Shown here: piece by piece, positions 54,078-63,274 of the stretch | Numbering within the stretch: position 1 is the first letter of the stretch | How the letters are laid out: every line of letters starts with the position of its first letter | NCBI GenBank assembly: GCA_002316315.1 | Contig: DCDG01000048.1 | Coordinates: 113,433 to 177,432, forward strand | DNA length: 64,000 nt | Direction: 5' to 3' | Source: Candidatus Aminicenantes bacterium UBA1061 | GTDB lineage: Bacteria > Acidobacteriota > Aminicenantia > Aminicenantales > Saccharicenantaceae | The notes under the pieces: generated by a model | Seen by the model: the letters and a program-made list of their open reading frames with translations, nothing else | Told to the model about the DNA's origin: nothing | Database searches by the model: none | Made by a program: the position numbers and the translations under genes

Positions 54078-56198
54078 TCATTTTAATTTTTTTATCAAGC
54101 TGCCAAGCATGGTCCCGTCAACCTTAAAACCAGCCTTCAGTGCCTTCTGAATGAATTCCCAGCTTAACTCGTAATTTTCCTGATGAAAATAAATTACAGC
54201 AATATTATTGCAAATTAACCCGTTCTGGCTGTCTTCCGGGTTGAGAGCTAAAGCTCTCAAGAAAAGCTCCAGAGCCCGTTCTTCATTTTGAAGAGATAGT
54301 TCTACCATGGCCAGGTTAATTACCGCCTCCCTGTCTCTCGGGTCAACCTTCAGTGCTTTTTCGAGTATTATTCTGGCTTCTTCAAATTTGTTCTGCTGAG
54401 CCAGGGCAATTCCCATATTATTATAACCCAGGGACAGACCAGGCTGATCGGCCACGGCTCGACTGGCTTCCTCTTCAGCTCTCTGCCAGTCTTTTATATT
54501 CATATAAGCGTAGCTGAGATTAATACTGAGGGCTGGATTTTTAAAGCCAAGTTCTCGGGCTTTTAATAAAAATTTGATAGCTTCATCCATTTCGCCCCGG
54601 TGCAAATGGCAGAGGCCAAGACCACCGTAAGCCTCGGCCATATTAATATCAATTTTAACTGCCTGTTCAAAAGCCTGCCTGGCTTCCTCCCAGCGGCCGA
54701 GATCAGTCAGGCTGACACCCAGGTTATAATAAGCCTGGACAGAAGAGGGATTTCTGGCCAGTACCTGCTGATATTCATTCAGGGCCTCAGTCGATTTTCC
54801 GCTCTCTCGAAGGATATTGCCTAAAAGATTTCTGGCCTGGACTGATTCTGGCTGCAGTGATAGAGCTTTCTCCACACATTCTCTGGCCTTGGCTATATCC
54901 CTTTTACGCCGGTATATTTCTCCGAGATTCAAATAGGCTGAAGTATAACCGGGCGAAAGCTCAATAGCCTTTAAAAATTGTTCCTCAGCTTCATCGAGCC
55001 GCCCCTGTCTGAAATAGAGATCGCCGAGATTATGATGGGCCTGAGCCAGATAGGGGTTAAGTCTGATAGCCCGGAGATAAACTTTTTCAGCTTCATCAAA
55101 CCGGTTTAACTCACCGAGTGCAATGCCCAGGTTATACAAGGCTTCAGAAAAATCAGGCTTAATATTGAGAATTAGCTGATAAAGATGGATGGCCTCTTGA
55201 GTTCTGCCGGCCTGCCTCAATGAGATCGCTTGAAGATTCATTGCTTCGAGGTCGCCCGGATTAAGTATCAAGGCTTCCTCACAAAAACCAGCTGCCCGTT
55301 CATAATCATTTTGTTCTAATTCAAGTTGAGCTAACATCAAGAAAACATCACTCAGACATTGAGTTTCCGGGCCTGTCTCACCAGAGGGAGAGGCTGAAAA
55401 TAGGGATCTTATATGACTCACCTTCTTTATATTTTCTCTGACTTTCAGGTAAATTCTCTCAGCCCTGGCTTGAATCTCAGGAGGATAAGGAAAAACGAAA
55501 GGCTCGAAGCTACGCTCCCTGGTCAGGTTGATTATTTCCTGGTTATAAGCATCGAAATGGCCGCCTTCCCCGGAGCAGCTCATAACCGATTGCGACTCCG
55601 GCACATGGACAGCCCCAAAGATATGTCCAAGCTCATGCCTTATCAGCCTTCTCAGCCTGACCCGGTCAGGAGTATAAACGATGATAATCATAGAACTCTT
55701 AAACAGGGTTAAACCTGAATACTCTGGCCGCAGATTAGAACGGCCGGTAACAGCCATGGTGATCTCAGCTCTTCTGTCCTTAACCTGAACCCCCCGCCTA
55801 TCTAAATTTTCTGCCAGCTCCTGAACATTACGGCTCCCTTTGTCCGTCTCCCAGGAAGACCAGCCCACCGGGATAAAACTCAAGCCGAAGAGACGTTTGA
55901 ATTCGGCGGAAACTTCTCGCAGAGCTGATTCTACCTCGGTAGCTGCTTCTGGCCGGCGGGATAAATCCTGATCTCCCAGCAAATTGACTCTAATCTCGCG
56001 GTGCTGGTACGAAGCTGCCAGGTCCAAATCCACAGGGAAACAGGCATTGTTTTCATCTGCTATCGCCCTGGAGTAGCAAGGATGAACAAGCCCCAATCCT
56101 CCTGTTAAAATAAACAACAACATCCAGATTAATCTGGCCACAGCAGACACTGCAGGCGGGCAGGCTTCAGCCTCTCTTGATTCTGGTAATTTAATCAT
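54078..56198 (-). CDS. Secreted metzincin-type protease with TPR repeats
   Basis: A roughly 706-residue protein. A membrane segment or signal sequence lies at about 22-40. A metzincin-like domain follows, with HExxHxxGxxH at about 188-198 (RHELGHIFGAVHV) and a possible Met-turn SVMSC. The C-terminal half (about 285-700) is a run of about twelve TPR repeats (ALYNLGIALGELNRFDEAEK type). The second of two adjacent codons (GTG-ATG) is taken as the start because AGGGA is better spaced there. It may process proteins in the envelope, and its substrate is unknown. Confidence 0.82.
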   Translation of the reverse strand: MIKLPESREAEACPPAVSAVARLIWMLLFILTGGLGLVHPCYSRAIADENNACFPVDLDLAASYQHREIRVNLLGDQDLSRRPEAATEVESALREVSAEFKRLFGLSFIPVGWSSWETDKGSRNVQELAENLDRRGVQVKDRRAEITMAVTGRSNLRPEYSGLTLFKSSMIIIVYTPDRVRLRRLIRHELGHIFGAVHVPESQSVMSCSGEGGHFDAYNQEIINLTRERSFEPFVFPYPPEIQARAERIYLKVRENIKKVSHIRSLFSASPSGETGPETQCLSDVFLMLAQLELEQNDYERAAGFCEEALILNPGDLEAMNLQAISLRQAGRTQEAIHLYQLILNIKPDFSEALYNLGIALGELNRFDEAEKVYLRAIRLNPYLAQAHHNLGDLYFRQGRLDEAEEQFLKAIELSPGYTSAYLNLGEIYRRKRDIAKARECVEKALSLQPESVQARNLLGNILRESGKSTEALNEYQQVLARNPSSVQAYYNLGVSLTDLGRWEEARQAFEQAVKIDINMAEAYGGLGLCHLHRGEMDEAIKFLLKARELGFKNPALSINLSYAYMNIKDWQRAEEEASRAVADQPGLSLGYNNMGIALAQQNKFEEARIILEKALKVDPRDREAVINLAMVELSLQNEERALELFLRALALNPEDSQNGLICNNIAVIYFHQENYELSWEFIQKALKAGFKVDGTMLGSLIKKLK

Positions 56199-56232
56199 CA
56201 CTTTCCCTGTGATTGGATTGAAAAGATCAGGA

Positions 56233-59200
56233 CTAGCGGCGTATCTGCCCGGCCTTTTTTCCCTGGGTGCGAGGTGAAGACCGCAGGGGTTCTAAAACCG
56301 GTCTGGTACCGGCTTCAGCCGAACTGGCTATCACCTGGCCAGCGCAGTCTAAGGCTTCAAACCGGTAAGTATAATTTTTCCCTTTATCAAGATATGTATC
56401 TAAATAAACCAGATGGTCATAGCTCAATTCGCCTTCAGTGAACTCTTTTCTTAACTCATAACTTCCACCGGTCGTTTTGCGCCAGAGTTTGTATTTAGTC
56501 ACACTGTAAGGGGCCGCCTTGCTGACCACTACTGATATCCGGCCATAATCCCGCCTGATAATCCAGGCTGATTCCGTCCGCCTTTCAACTTGCAAATCAA
56601 TGGTGATGGCCGGAATAAAGCCGGTACCAGAAACATTAAAGGCCACGGCCGGATTATCCGGGTCATTCGAGCTCAAAGTGTAGGTGGCACTCTCAACTCC
56701 GGTGTTCAGGGGAGAAAATCTGATTGTTAGCTGCTTTGAGCTAAAGGGAGGAATGGTTAAGGGCAAAGCCGGACCTACAAAAGAAAAGTCGGTTGAGCCC
56801 GAGCTTCGAGCCACTGCACTGATGATGAGATCAGCTCCGCCGTCATTATAAATCGTCGTGGTTAAATCCTTATGTTCACAGACATTCACCTGGCCAAAAA
56901 TTACCTCGCTAATAGGCAGCCTGATTTTTGGCTTATTTTCAGGGGTGGTAACCGAAGACTCATTGGAATAAGCGGAATCACCGACTGAATTAAAAGCCCT
57001 TACCCGATAATAATAAGTTGTAAGAGGCAAAAGCCCACTATCATTATATGTGGTTTGCCCTTCTCCAGCCGTGCCGACTGGCTGATAGCTGCCGCCGCTT
57101 CCTTCTTTTCTTTCTATTTTAAATCCATCTTCGTTATATGAATTATCCGTCCAGTTTAACCTTACCTGAGAATAAGATATAGCTATCGCCTGAAGAGCTG
57201 AGGGTGCAGCCGGCACAGTCAAGGCAGGAGTGGTGACAGAAGCCTCATTAGAAGAAGCTGAATCGCCGCTAGCATTAAAAGCAAACACCCGGTAAGTATA
57301 GGTCGTGGTTTCCGTGACACTCGTATCAGAGTAAATAATCACATTAGCCGCTAAAGTAGCTATTGTTCTCCAGTTGCTGCCGCTGGTTTTTCTCTCAACC
57401 CTGAAGCCTTCCTCTCCGCTCGATTTATCCTGCCAGGTTAGATTAACCTTCCTTTCGTTAACCGCTTCCGCCGTCAGATTGACTGGAGCAGCAGGAGTAG
57501 TCAGGACATTAAGTTCATTTGAAAAAGCTGATGTACCGGCATTGTTATAGGCTTTTACCCGGTAGTAATAACTTGTAGCCTCACTAAGCCCACTATTATT
57601 ATAGGTGGTTACATTAGCCCCAAGACTGGCCACCTGAGCCCAGCTTCCAGTACTACCCGTCTTCCGCTCAACTATAAAACCATCTTCGATTGTAGATAGA
57701 TCATCCCAGGCCAGACTGGCTTCTGATTGAGAAACAGAGGTTACCCTCAAATTACCAGGCCTGATTGGCGGTAATTTTAAACGGCTGATAAAAGCATCCT
57801 CAGAAAGATAACCACTTCCCCCGCCTGGGGTGGTAAATGGCCCGCCCAGAACCGGAAAATTAGAGGAGGTGGTAAAACCGGCCAGGCAAGCTAATCCATT
57901 GGGATCAAGAGCCAGTCCGTTAGCTTCCTCGTTTCCGCTGCCGCCAAAATAGGTAGAATATGTAAGGCTTGAGCCGCTGGCTCCAACCACGGTTAGGAAA
58001 ACATCACGTCCCCCCCCATAACCGGAGTAGCTGGTGCCAACCAGCGGGAAATCACTGGAATCTGTAGCGCCTACTACCACCGCTTCACCGGCCTTGTTGA
58101 CGGCGATGGACAGGCCAAAATCCCCGGCCGCACCCCCCAGAAAACCGCTATAATCAAGGGCCGAACCGTCAGCCTTAACCTTGGCGACATAGGCATCTCC
58201 CCCTCCGTTATAACTGGTATCGGGGCCAACTATTACCGGAAAACCTTTAGAAGAAACAGTCGTCCCGGTCACATAAGCACAGCCGGCACTATCAACTGCT
58301 ATTCCAGTTCCATAATCATCTGCGGTTCCCCCAATATAACCGCAATAGATTAGAGATGTACCTGAAGAACTGACCTTAGTCACAAAAGCATCCAGTCCAC
58401 CCGAATGCGTTAACTTTGGCCCGGTTTTTACCGGAAATTGATGGCCGGGAGCAGACGCCGTATAGCCCGTAATATAAATATTGTTGTTATTATCTAAGGC
58501 CAGCCAGCAGCCAACATCATCCTGGCTCCCCCCGATGTAACCGCAGAACTCGAGAGCATTGCCAGTAGCCGCTACCCTGGCCACAAAGACATCCTTACCA
58601 CCATTGAAGGTTTGATCAGGACCAACGGCCACCGGAAAACCATTGCCATTATCCGTCGTACCCATCAGGCAAGCACGACCAGAGGTATCTACTGCTACCG
58701 AGCTGGCCAGATCAGTGCCCTGCCCACCCAGGAAGCCGCTATAAATCAAGCTGTTGCCACTGGCATTTAATTTAGTTATAAAAGCGTCGCTAAACTGGGC
58801 AATATTTCCACTGCAGCTTAGATTAGGACCGACAAAAGCCGGAAAATCAGCTGAAAAAGTATAACCACTTATATAAGCACAGCCAGAGCTATCAACCGCA
58901 ATCCCGGTTCCGCTATCATTATAGCTTCCTCCCAGGTAGCCGCAATAAACCAGATTTCCTGAAGTATTAACCTTGGCCACAAAAGCATCTGTCCCGAGAG
59001 CGGGTCCATTAAAGACTGTTTCCGGCCCGACCAGCACTGGAAAATCGAAGGAAGCCGTCCAACCAGTTAGATAACAGTTACCCAGGCTATCTGTAGCTAT
59101 AGCGAGACCCCGGTCATTAGATAAGCCACCCAGGAAGCCGCTGTGGATTAAAATAGCCGGATCAATAATGAGGGGAAGAGACCGGTCATATTCTCCGGTC

Positions 59201-60015
59201 TTAAAACCATAAATAACTGAGACCAGGCCGGAGGGCTCCGTCTTTTTCTCTAAAATTACGTAATCAGCAGTTATCTCAATTTTTTGTCTATTTTTTATCT
59301 GATAGGCAACCGGGCGACGGTCACAAAAACTCCCTACCTCGGTGGTAATCTCAAGCTCACCATTTTTATTGAGATTTATATCGGCCGCCCCTGAATATTT
59401 CAACCTGATACTGGATACAGGTGTTTCGGGACTGATGATAAATTCTGATTTTAAATAGCCCCCTTCACTGCCAAAGGTCAGATCAATTCCCGGCCAAGCC
59501 TCATGGTATTCGACCCGGGTACAGGCTTTAAGGCCCGTTTTCCAGTCTTCAGACTTCCCTTTAAAGAAAGAATATACAGGACCAGAGTCAGCAGCCAGGC
59601 CGGCTGGCTCTCCTGAGCCACTAAACCCAAGAAAATCAAGTCTGACTGTCTGTCGGCGGGCTTGAGGTTCGCCAGGCAGCCGGTCGGCTCGATCAAGCCT
59701 GAACAATGATATAGTCAGACCACCATCTGTAAAATAAATATTTTTTTCTTGCCCTGTGAGATAATACTTTACCCGAGCATCGATCTGACCCTTATTAGGA
59801 ATAAAACAAACCGGCCAATTTTCCCCAATTTGAAATGAGCCAGACCTATCTTGAGAGACAGACATTAGCCCGTTCTGGCTAACCTGATCAGCAGTCAGGC
59901 CGATTTCTCCGTTGAAACCATCTATCACCAGAAAACCAGCCGCCATCAATATGACCAGAGCCAGTTTGACCAGCCCTGAGAAATGTCTTCTGGACTTATT
60001 GATTCTCGCGTTCAT
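56233..60015 (-). CDS. Large secreted SBBP-repeat and fibronectin type III protein
   Basis: A 1260-residue exported protein with a signal peptide (about 12-35). After an N-terminal domain (about 70-290, with IPNKGQIDARVKYYLTGQEK) come about eight beta-propeller-like SBBP repeats of about 55 residues (AFVTKVSSSGTSLIYCGYIG pattern). Three fibronectin type III domains follow (about 760-1055), then an ASH/abnormal-spindle-like domain (FGQVNVCEHKDLTTTIYND). No sortase or type IX sorting signal is visible at the C-terminus. A strong GGGGGAG ribosome binding site precedes the ATG. It is likely a cell-surface or extracellular adhesin-type protein. Confidence 0.88.
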   Translation of the reverse strand: MNARINKSRRHFSGLVKLALVILMAAGFLVIDGFNGEIGLTADQVSQNGLMSVSQDRSGSFQIGENWPVCFIPNKGQIDARVKYYLTGQEKNIYFTDGGLTISLFRLDRADRLPGEPQARRQTVRLDFLGFSGSGEPAGLAADSGPVYSFFKGKSEDWKTGLKACTRVEYHEAWPGIDLTFGSEGGYLKSEFIISPETPVSSIRLKYSGAADINLNKNGELEITTEVGSFCDRRPVAYQIKNRQKIEITADYVILEKKTEPSGLVSVIYGFKTGEYDRSLPLIIDPAILIHSGFLGGLSNDRGLAIATDSLGNCYLTGWTASFDFPVLVGPETVFNGPALGTDAFVAKVNTSGNLVYCGYLGGSYNDSGTGIAVDSSGCAYISGYTFSADFPAFVGPNLSCSGNIAQFSDAFITKLNASGNSLIYSGFLGGQGTDLASSVAVDTSGRACLMGTTDNGNGFPVAVGPDQTFNGGKDVFVARVAATGNALEFCGYIGGSQDDVGCWLALDNNNNIYITGYTASAPGHQFPVKTGPKLTHSGGLDAFVTKVSSSGTSLIYCGYIGGTADDYGTGIAVDSAGCAYVTGTTVSSKGFPVIVGPDTSYNGGGDAYVAKVKADGSALDYSGFLGGAAGDFGLSIAVNKAGEAVVVGATDSSDFPLVGTSYSGYGGGRDVFLTVVGASGSSLTYSTYFGGSGNEEANGLALDPNGLACLAGFTTSSNFPVLGGPFTTPGGGSGYLSEDAFISRLKLPPIRPGNLRVTSVSQSEASLAWDDLSTIEDGFIVERKTGSTGSWAQVASLGANVTTYNNSGLSEATSYYYRVKAYNNAGTSAFSNELNVLTTPAAPVNLTAEAVNERKVNLTWQDKSSGEEGFRVERKTSGSNWRTIATLAANVIIYSDTSVTETTTYTYRVFAFNASGDSASSNEASVTTPALTVPAAPSALQAIAISYSQVRLNWTDNSYNEDGFKIERKEGSGGSYQPVGTAGEGQTTYNDSGLLPLTTYYYRVRAFNSVGDSAYSNESSVTTPENKPKIRLPISEVIFGQVNVCEHKDLTTTIYNDGGADLIISAVARSSGSTDFSFVGPALPLTIPPFSSKQLTIRFSPLNTGVESATYTLSSNDPDNPAVAFNVSGTGFIPAITIDLQVERRTESAWIIRRDYGRISVVVSKAAPYSVTKYKLWRKTTGGSYELRKEFTEGELSYDHLVYLDTYLDKGKNYTYRFEALDCAGQVIASSAEAGTRPVLEPLRSSPRTQGKKAGQIRR

Positions 60016-60171
60016 TTTCTCTCCCCCAACAATATAAATCTAAATAACTAACTACCAAATTTCTTCCTCTGTAGAATAACAATTCGGACGGGTGTTCGTC
60101 AACCTATTATTTTTTATCTGGCAATTAACAATTTTCAATGACTTTTTATTTTTAATTCTTCCCCGGCTGTC

Positions 60172-60200
60172 TTGACACGCATCTCTTTTATCAGTATAAA
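60172..60200 (+). promoter_or_regulatory. Strong sigma70-type promoter for the mgtA transcript
   Basis: TTGACA (60172-60177), 17 bases and TATAAA (60195-60200) are close to the sigma70 consensus (6/6 and 5/6). The start would be near 60207, giving a leader of about 390 bases before mgtA, which is long enough to hold a riboswitch. Confidence 0.75.
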
Positions 60201-60236
60201 ATTATATGTAAAAATAAATTTGATCAATTAAACGAA

Positions 60237-60422
60237 AGGACAAAACAGGCTAACTAACATGACCGATGGCGACGGAAGCCCAAGTAGCAGGCCGGCAGCC
60301 TTTTATCATCAGTTGACTTGTGCTGGCCGGAAGGCTAATTGTCCTCTGGTTATCAGATTACGACCGTAGACGATTCACCTCCGGCCTGAATGCCAGGCAG
60401 GTCCGGCTTAGGGAGGTGAATC
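60237..60422 (+). promoter_or_regulatory. Candidate metal-ion riboswitch in the mgtA leader
   Basis: The leader folds into several helices. AGGACAA (60237-60243) pairs with TTGTCCT (60339-60345). GGC/GCC frames GACGGAA (60268-60280). An imperfect GCCGGCAGC/GCTGGCCGG pair lies at 60291-60299 and 60322-60330. A perfect 11-bp stem GATTCACCTCC/GGAGGTGAATC (60372-60382, 60412-60422) follows. The repeated CAGGCTAA/AAGGCTAA junction boxes resemble, from memory, the czcD (NiCo) and related DUF1646 (Na+-I) riboswitch consensus. The last stem hides GGGAGGTG, a Shine-Dalgarno sequence. The class and ligand are not certain. It is not an M-box by sequence. Confidence 0.55.
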
Positions 60423-60608
60423 TTGGCCATAAAAAAAATCCTGCATTCCCTTGAGTTAAATCTAAGGGTTTGCCCTGTCTCGATAACACCTGCGTCCATT
60501 TTTTGCTCCCTGCCAGAGGTGAAAAAACCCGTTAAAGAAATTTATCACCCGGCATCAAATCTTACCTGTTCTATTATTCTGATCCGGAGGTTGACGAGAT
60601 GGCATTAG
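60423..60608 (+). CDS. Possible 61-codon leader ORF overlapping mgtA
   Basis: A TTG codon at 60423 follows GGGAGGTG (60411-60418) by four bases. The frame is open for 61 residues (MAIKKILHSLELNLRVCPVS...) and ends ten bases inside mgtA. Its ribosome binding site lies in the 3' half of the 11-bp stem, so its translation could be controlled by the leader fold. Its end could couple to mgtA initiation. It matches no family I know. It may also be a chance ORF. Confidence 0.35.
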   Translation: MAIKKILHSLELNLRVCPVSITPASIFCSLPEVKKPVKEIYHPASNLTCSIILIRRLTRWH

Positions 60609-63274
60609 GGAAAAAGAGAATATGGTCAAGGCTCTTCAATGGCAAAACTAAGCCACAACAAAAAGCTCAGTTCAACCGTGACCTCAGCCAGTACGAGCGT
60701 CGGCTAATTGACCTCTGCTGCCAACCCCTGGACGAAGCCTTAGTTCATCTCGAAACCTCCCTCCAGGGCCTTACTACCGAAGAAACTGAAGACCGGCTAA
60801 ATCAATATGGTCCAAACGAGCTCACCAGCAAAAAGAAATTAAGTTTCTGGGCTGATGTCTATCAGCGTCTTAAAAATCCTTTAGTCATTCAGCTTCTGGC
60901 TATTGCTTTTATTTCCGCCATTATCGGTGAGTCCAAATCAACAATAGTCGTCTGTATGATGATTCTTTTGAGTCTTGGCCTTTCTTATGTTCTTGATCGC
61001 AGATCATTTCAAGCAGTCGAAGCCCTCGGAAAACGGGTCCAGTCGAGAACCTTGGTGTTAAGGAATGGAGTTGAGATTGAAATAAAGATTTCCGAGGTTG
61101 TTCCCGGCGATCTGGTGATTCTTCAGGCGGGATCAATAATTCCAGCCGATATCAGGCTGATCTCGGCTAAAGACTTTTTTGTCAGCGAATCAGCTCTGAC
61201 TGGCGAATCAATGCCAGTAGAGAAAACCGCTGCCACACCGGCATCTCCGGTTAAATCTGCTCTGGAACTTAACAATGCCTGTTTTCTGGGGACATTTGTC
61301 ACCAGCGGCACAGCCAGAGGAGTGGTGATAAATACCGGACACCAGACACTTTATGGAGCCATATCTGAAAAACTGGCCGAACCTCCTCCAGCCACCAGCT
61401 TTGATCGCGGGGTACGTGATTTTGCCTTTTTGATGATCAGGTTCATGCTGATTATGGTTTTTGCTGTTTTTATGATTGTTGGCCTGACCAAGGGCAACTG
61501 GCTGGAAGCACTCCTTTTCGCTGTGGCAGTCGCTGTCGGGTTAACCCCGGAAATGCTCCCTATGATTATGACAGTCAATCTGGCCAAAGGTGCACTGTCC
61601 ATGGCCAAAAAGAAGGTCATAGTCAAGCGGCTACCGGCTATCCAGAATTTTGGCGCCATAAATGTCCTCTGCACAGATAAAACCGGCACTCTGACACAGG
61701 ATCGGGTTGTTCTCGAAAAACACGTGGACATTCTCGGGCATACCAGTGAAGATGTCTTGAATTACGCTTATCTTAATAGCTATTTCCAGACAGGTCTTAA
61801 AAATCTGATAGATCGGGCAATTCTGGAATACAAGGATTTGATTGTCGAGGAGAATTGCCGCCTGGTAGATGAACTTCCTTTTGATTTCGAACGCCGCCGG
61901 ATGTCGGTTGTTGTTGACTATGAAGACAGCCACGTCCTCGTCTGCAAAGGTGCCGTAGAAGAAATATATTCTTGCTGCAGCAGCTACCAGATTGACGATG
62001 AGGTTTATCCTTTAATTGAAATGATTCGGGCTGACCTGTTTGAAGAGGTCGAAAGACTCAATCGTGACGGTTTTCGTGTTCTCGGCATTGCTTACCGGGA
62101 GTTTCCCAGGACCAAAACAGTCTTTACCACTCAGGACGAAAGCCAGCTAATTCTTCTCGGCTATATCGCTTTTTTTGACCCGCCGAAAAGCCAGGCAGCG
62201 GAAGCTATCAGCTTGCTTAAAAACGCCGGAGTTAAAGTTAAGGTGCTAACCGGTGATAATGGGCTGGTGACGGAAAAAATTTGCCATGAAGTTGGCATTA
62301 AAATTATGGGGATGATTTCTGGCAACGATTTAGCCGGTCTCCAGCCCGAAGAATTCTCCAGGGCAGTGGAGACCAATGATGTCTTTGTCAAGTTAACTCC
62401 TTCCCAGAAAGAAGAAATAGTCGAAGCCCTCAGGAAAGATGGCCAGGTAGTTGGCTTTCTTGGCGATGGTATCAATGATGCTCCCGCCCTGCGGGCGGCT
62501 GATGTTGGCATTTCGGTTGATTCAGCCGTGGATGTAGCTAAGGAATCGGCTGACATTATTCTTCTGGTCAAAAGCCTGCTGGTGCTGGAAGAAGGAATTA
62601 TAGAGGGACGCCGGGTTTTTGCCAATATTATTAAATATATCAGAATGGCAGCCAGTTCGAATTTCGGCAATATGCTGAGTGTAGTTGGAGCCAGCTATCT
62701 CCTACCTTTTCTTCCCATGCAACCAATACAGATCCTGACCAATAACCTGCTTTATGATTTCTCCCAGACCGGAATTCCGAGTGATCGGGTTGATGAGGAG
62801 CAGATTGCCGCTCCACGAAAGTGGGATATAGGCCAGATCAAAAAATTCATGTTATCTCTTGGCCCGATCAGCTCAATTTTTGACTATGCCACTTTTGGCC
62901 TGATGTGGTTTGTTTTTAACTGCCGTGGTTTTCTTGACCCGACACTTCCTGCCAGCCAGAAAGAATTCCTGGTCAAGCTTTTCCAGACCGGCTGGTTTGT
63001 GGAATCACTTTTAACCCAGACATTGATTGTCCATATTATCCGCACAAAAAAAATACCATTTATTCAAAGCCGGCCTTCCTCCCAATTATTGCTGACGACA
63101 CTGGTTATTATGCTCATCGGGGCCTGGCTGCCTTATTCAGGCTTAGCCCCGACGCTCGGGCTGGTTCCCCTGCCAGCCAGTTACTGGCTTTGGATTGCAG
63201 GTTTCCTTCTAGCTTACTCTGTTCTCGCTCATAAGGTAAAGGGCTGGTTCTTTAAAAAGTTTGGAGGTGTGTAA
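60599..63274 (+). CDS. mgtA: Magnesium-translocating P-type ATPase MgtA
   Basis: A P-type IIIB Mg2+ importer of 891 residues. Family-specific sequence is clear: VAVGLTPEMLPMIMTVNLAK in helix 4, VKRLPAIQNFGAINVLCTDK with TGTLTQD at the phosphorylation Asp, TGDN, GDGINDAPALRAADVGISVD, and QILTNNLLYDFSQTGIPSDR in helix 6. GPISSIFDYATFGLMW and QTLIVHIIRT also match MgtA. GGAGG (60586-60590) lies eight bases before the ATG. Expression is probably controlled by the upstream leader. The next gene overlaps its stop by one base. Confidence 0.95.
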   Translation: MALGKKRIWSRLFNGKTKPQQKAQFNRDLSQYERRLIDLCCQPLDEALVHLETSLQGLTTEETEDRLNQYGPNELTSKKKLSFWADVYQRLKNPLVIQLLAIAFISAIIGESKSTIVVCMMILLSLGLSYVLDRRSFQAVEALGKRVQSRTLVLRNGVEIEIKISEVVPGDLVILQAGSIIPADIRLISAKDFFVSESALTGESMPVEKTAATPASPVKSALELNNACFLGTFVTSGTARGVVINTGHQTLYGAISEKLAEPPPATSFDRGVRDFAFLMIRFMLIMVFAVFMIVGLTKGNWLEALLFAVAVAVGLTPEMLPMIMTVNLAKGALSMAKKKVIVKRLPAIQNFGAINVLCTDKTGTLTQDRVVLEKHVDILGHTSEDVLNYAYLNSYFQTGLKNLIDRAILEYKDLIVEENCRLVDELPFDFERRRMSVVVDYEDSHVLVCKGAVEEIYSCCSSYQIDDEVYPLIEMIRADLFEEVERLNRDGFRVLGIAYREFPRTKTVFTTQDESQLILLGYIAFFDPPKSQAAEAISLLKNAGVKVKVLTGDNGLVTEKICHEVGIKIMGMISGNDLAGLQPEEFSRAVETNDVFVKLTPSQKEEIVEALRKDGQVVGFLGDGINDAPALRAADVGISVDSAVDVAKESADIILLVKSLLVLEEGIIEGRRVFANIIKYIRMAASSNFGNMLSVVGASYLLPFLPMQPIQILTNNLLYDFSQTGIPSDRVDEEQIAAPRKWDIGQIKKFMLSLGPISSIFDYATFGLMWFVFNCRGFLDPTLPASQKEFLVKLFQTGWFVESLLTQTLIVHIIRTKKIPFIQSRPSSQLLLTTLVIMLIGAWLPYSGLAPTLGLVPLPASYWLWIAGFLLAYSVLAHKVKGWFFKKFGGV

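Larger units (their letters stand above)
60016..60598. other. Intergenic region and mgtA leader
   Basis: About 580 bases between the divergent SBBP-protein and mgtA genes. It holds a strong plus-strand promoter (60172-60200), a structured RNA (60237-60422) and a short overlapping ORF (60423-60608), listed separately. Bases 60016-60171 show no other feature. Confidence 0.7.

Noticed and set aside
60372..60440. Intrinsic terminator in the mgtA leader
   Set aside because: The 11-bp stem is strong but the following bases are TTGGCCATAAAAAAAA, an A-run and not a T-run on the transcribed strand, so it does not fit a Rho-independent terminator for mgtA.
60207..60598. M-box (ykoK) magnesium riboswitch
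   Set aside because: Expected for mgtA, but the conserved M-box blocks (such as the GCTGCTGCCC region) are not present.
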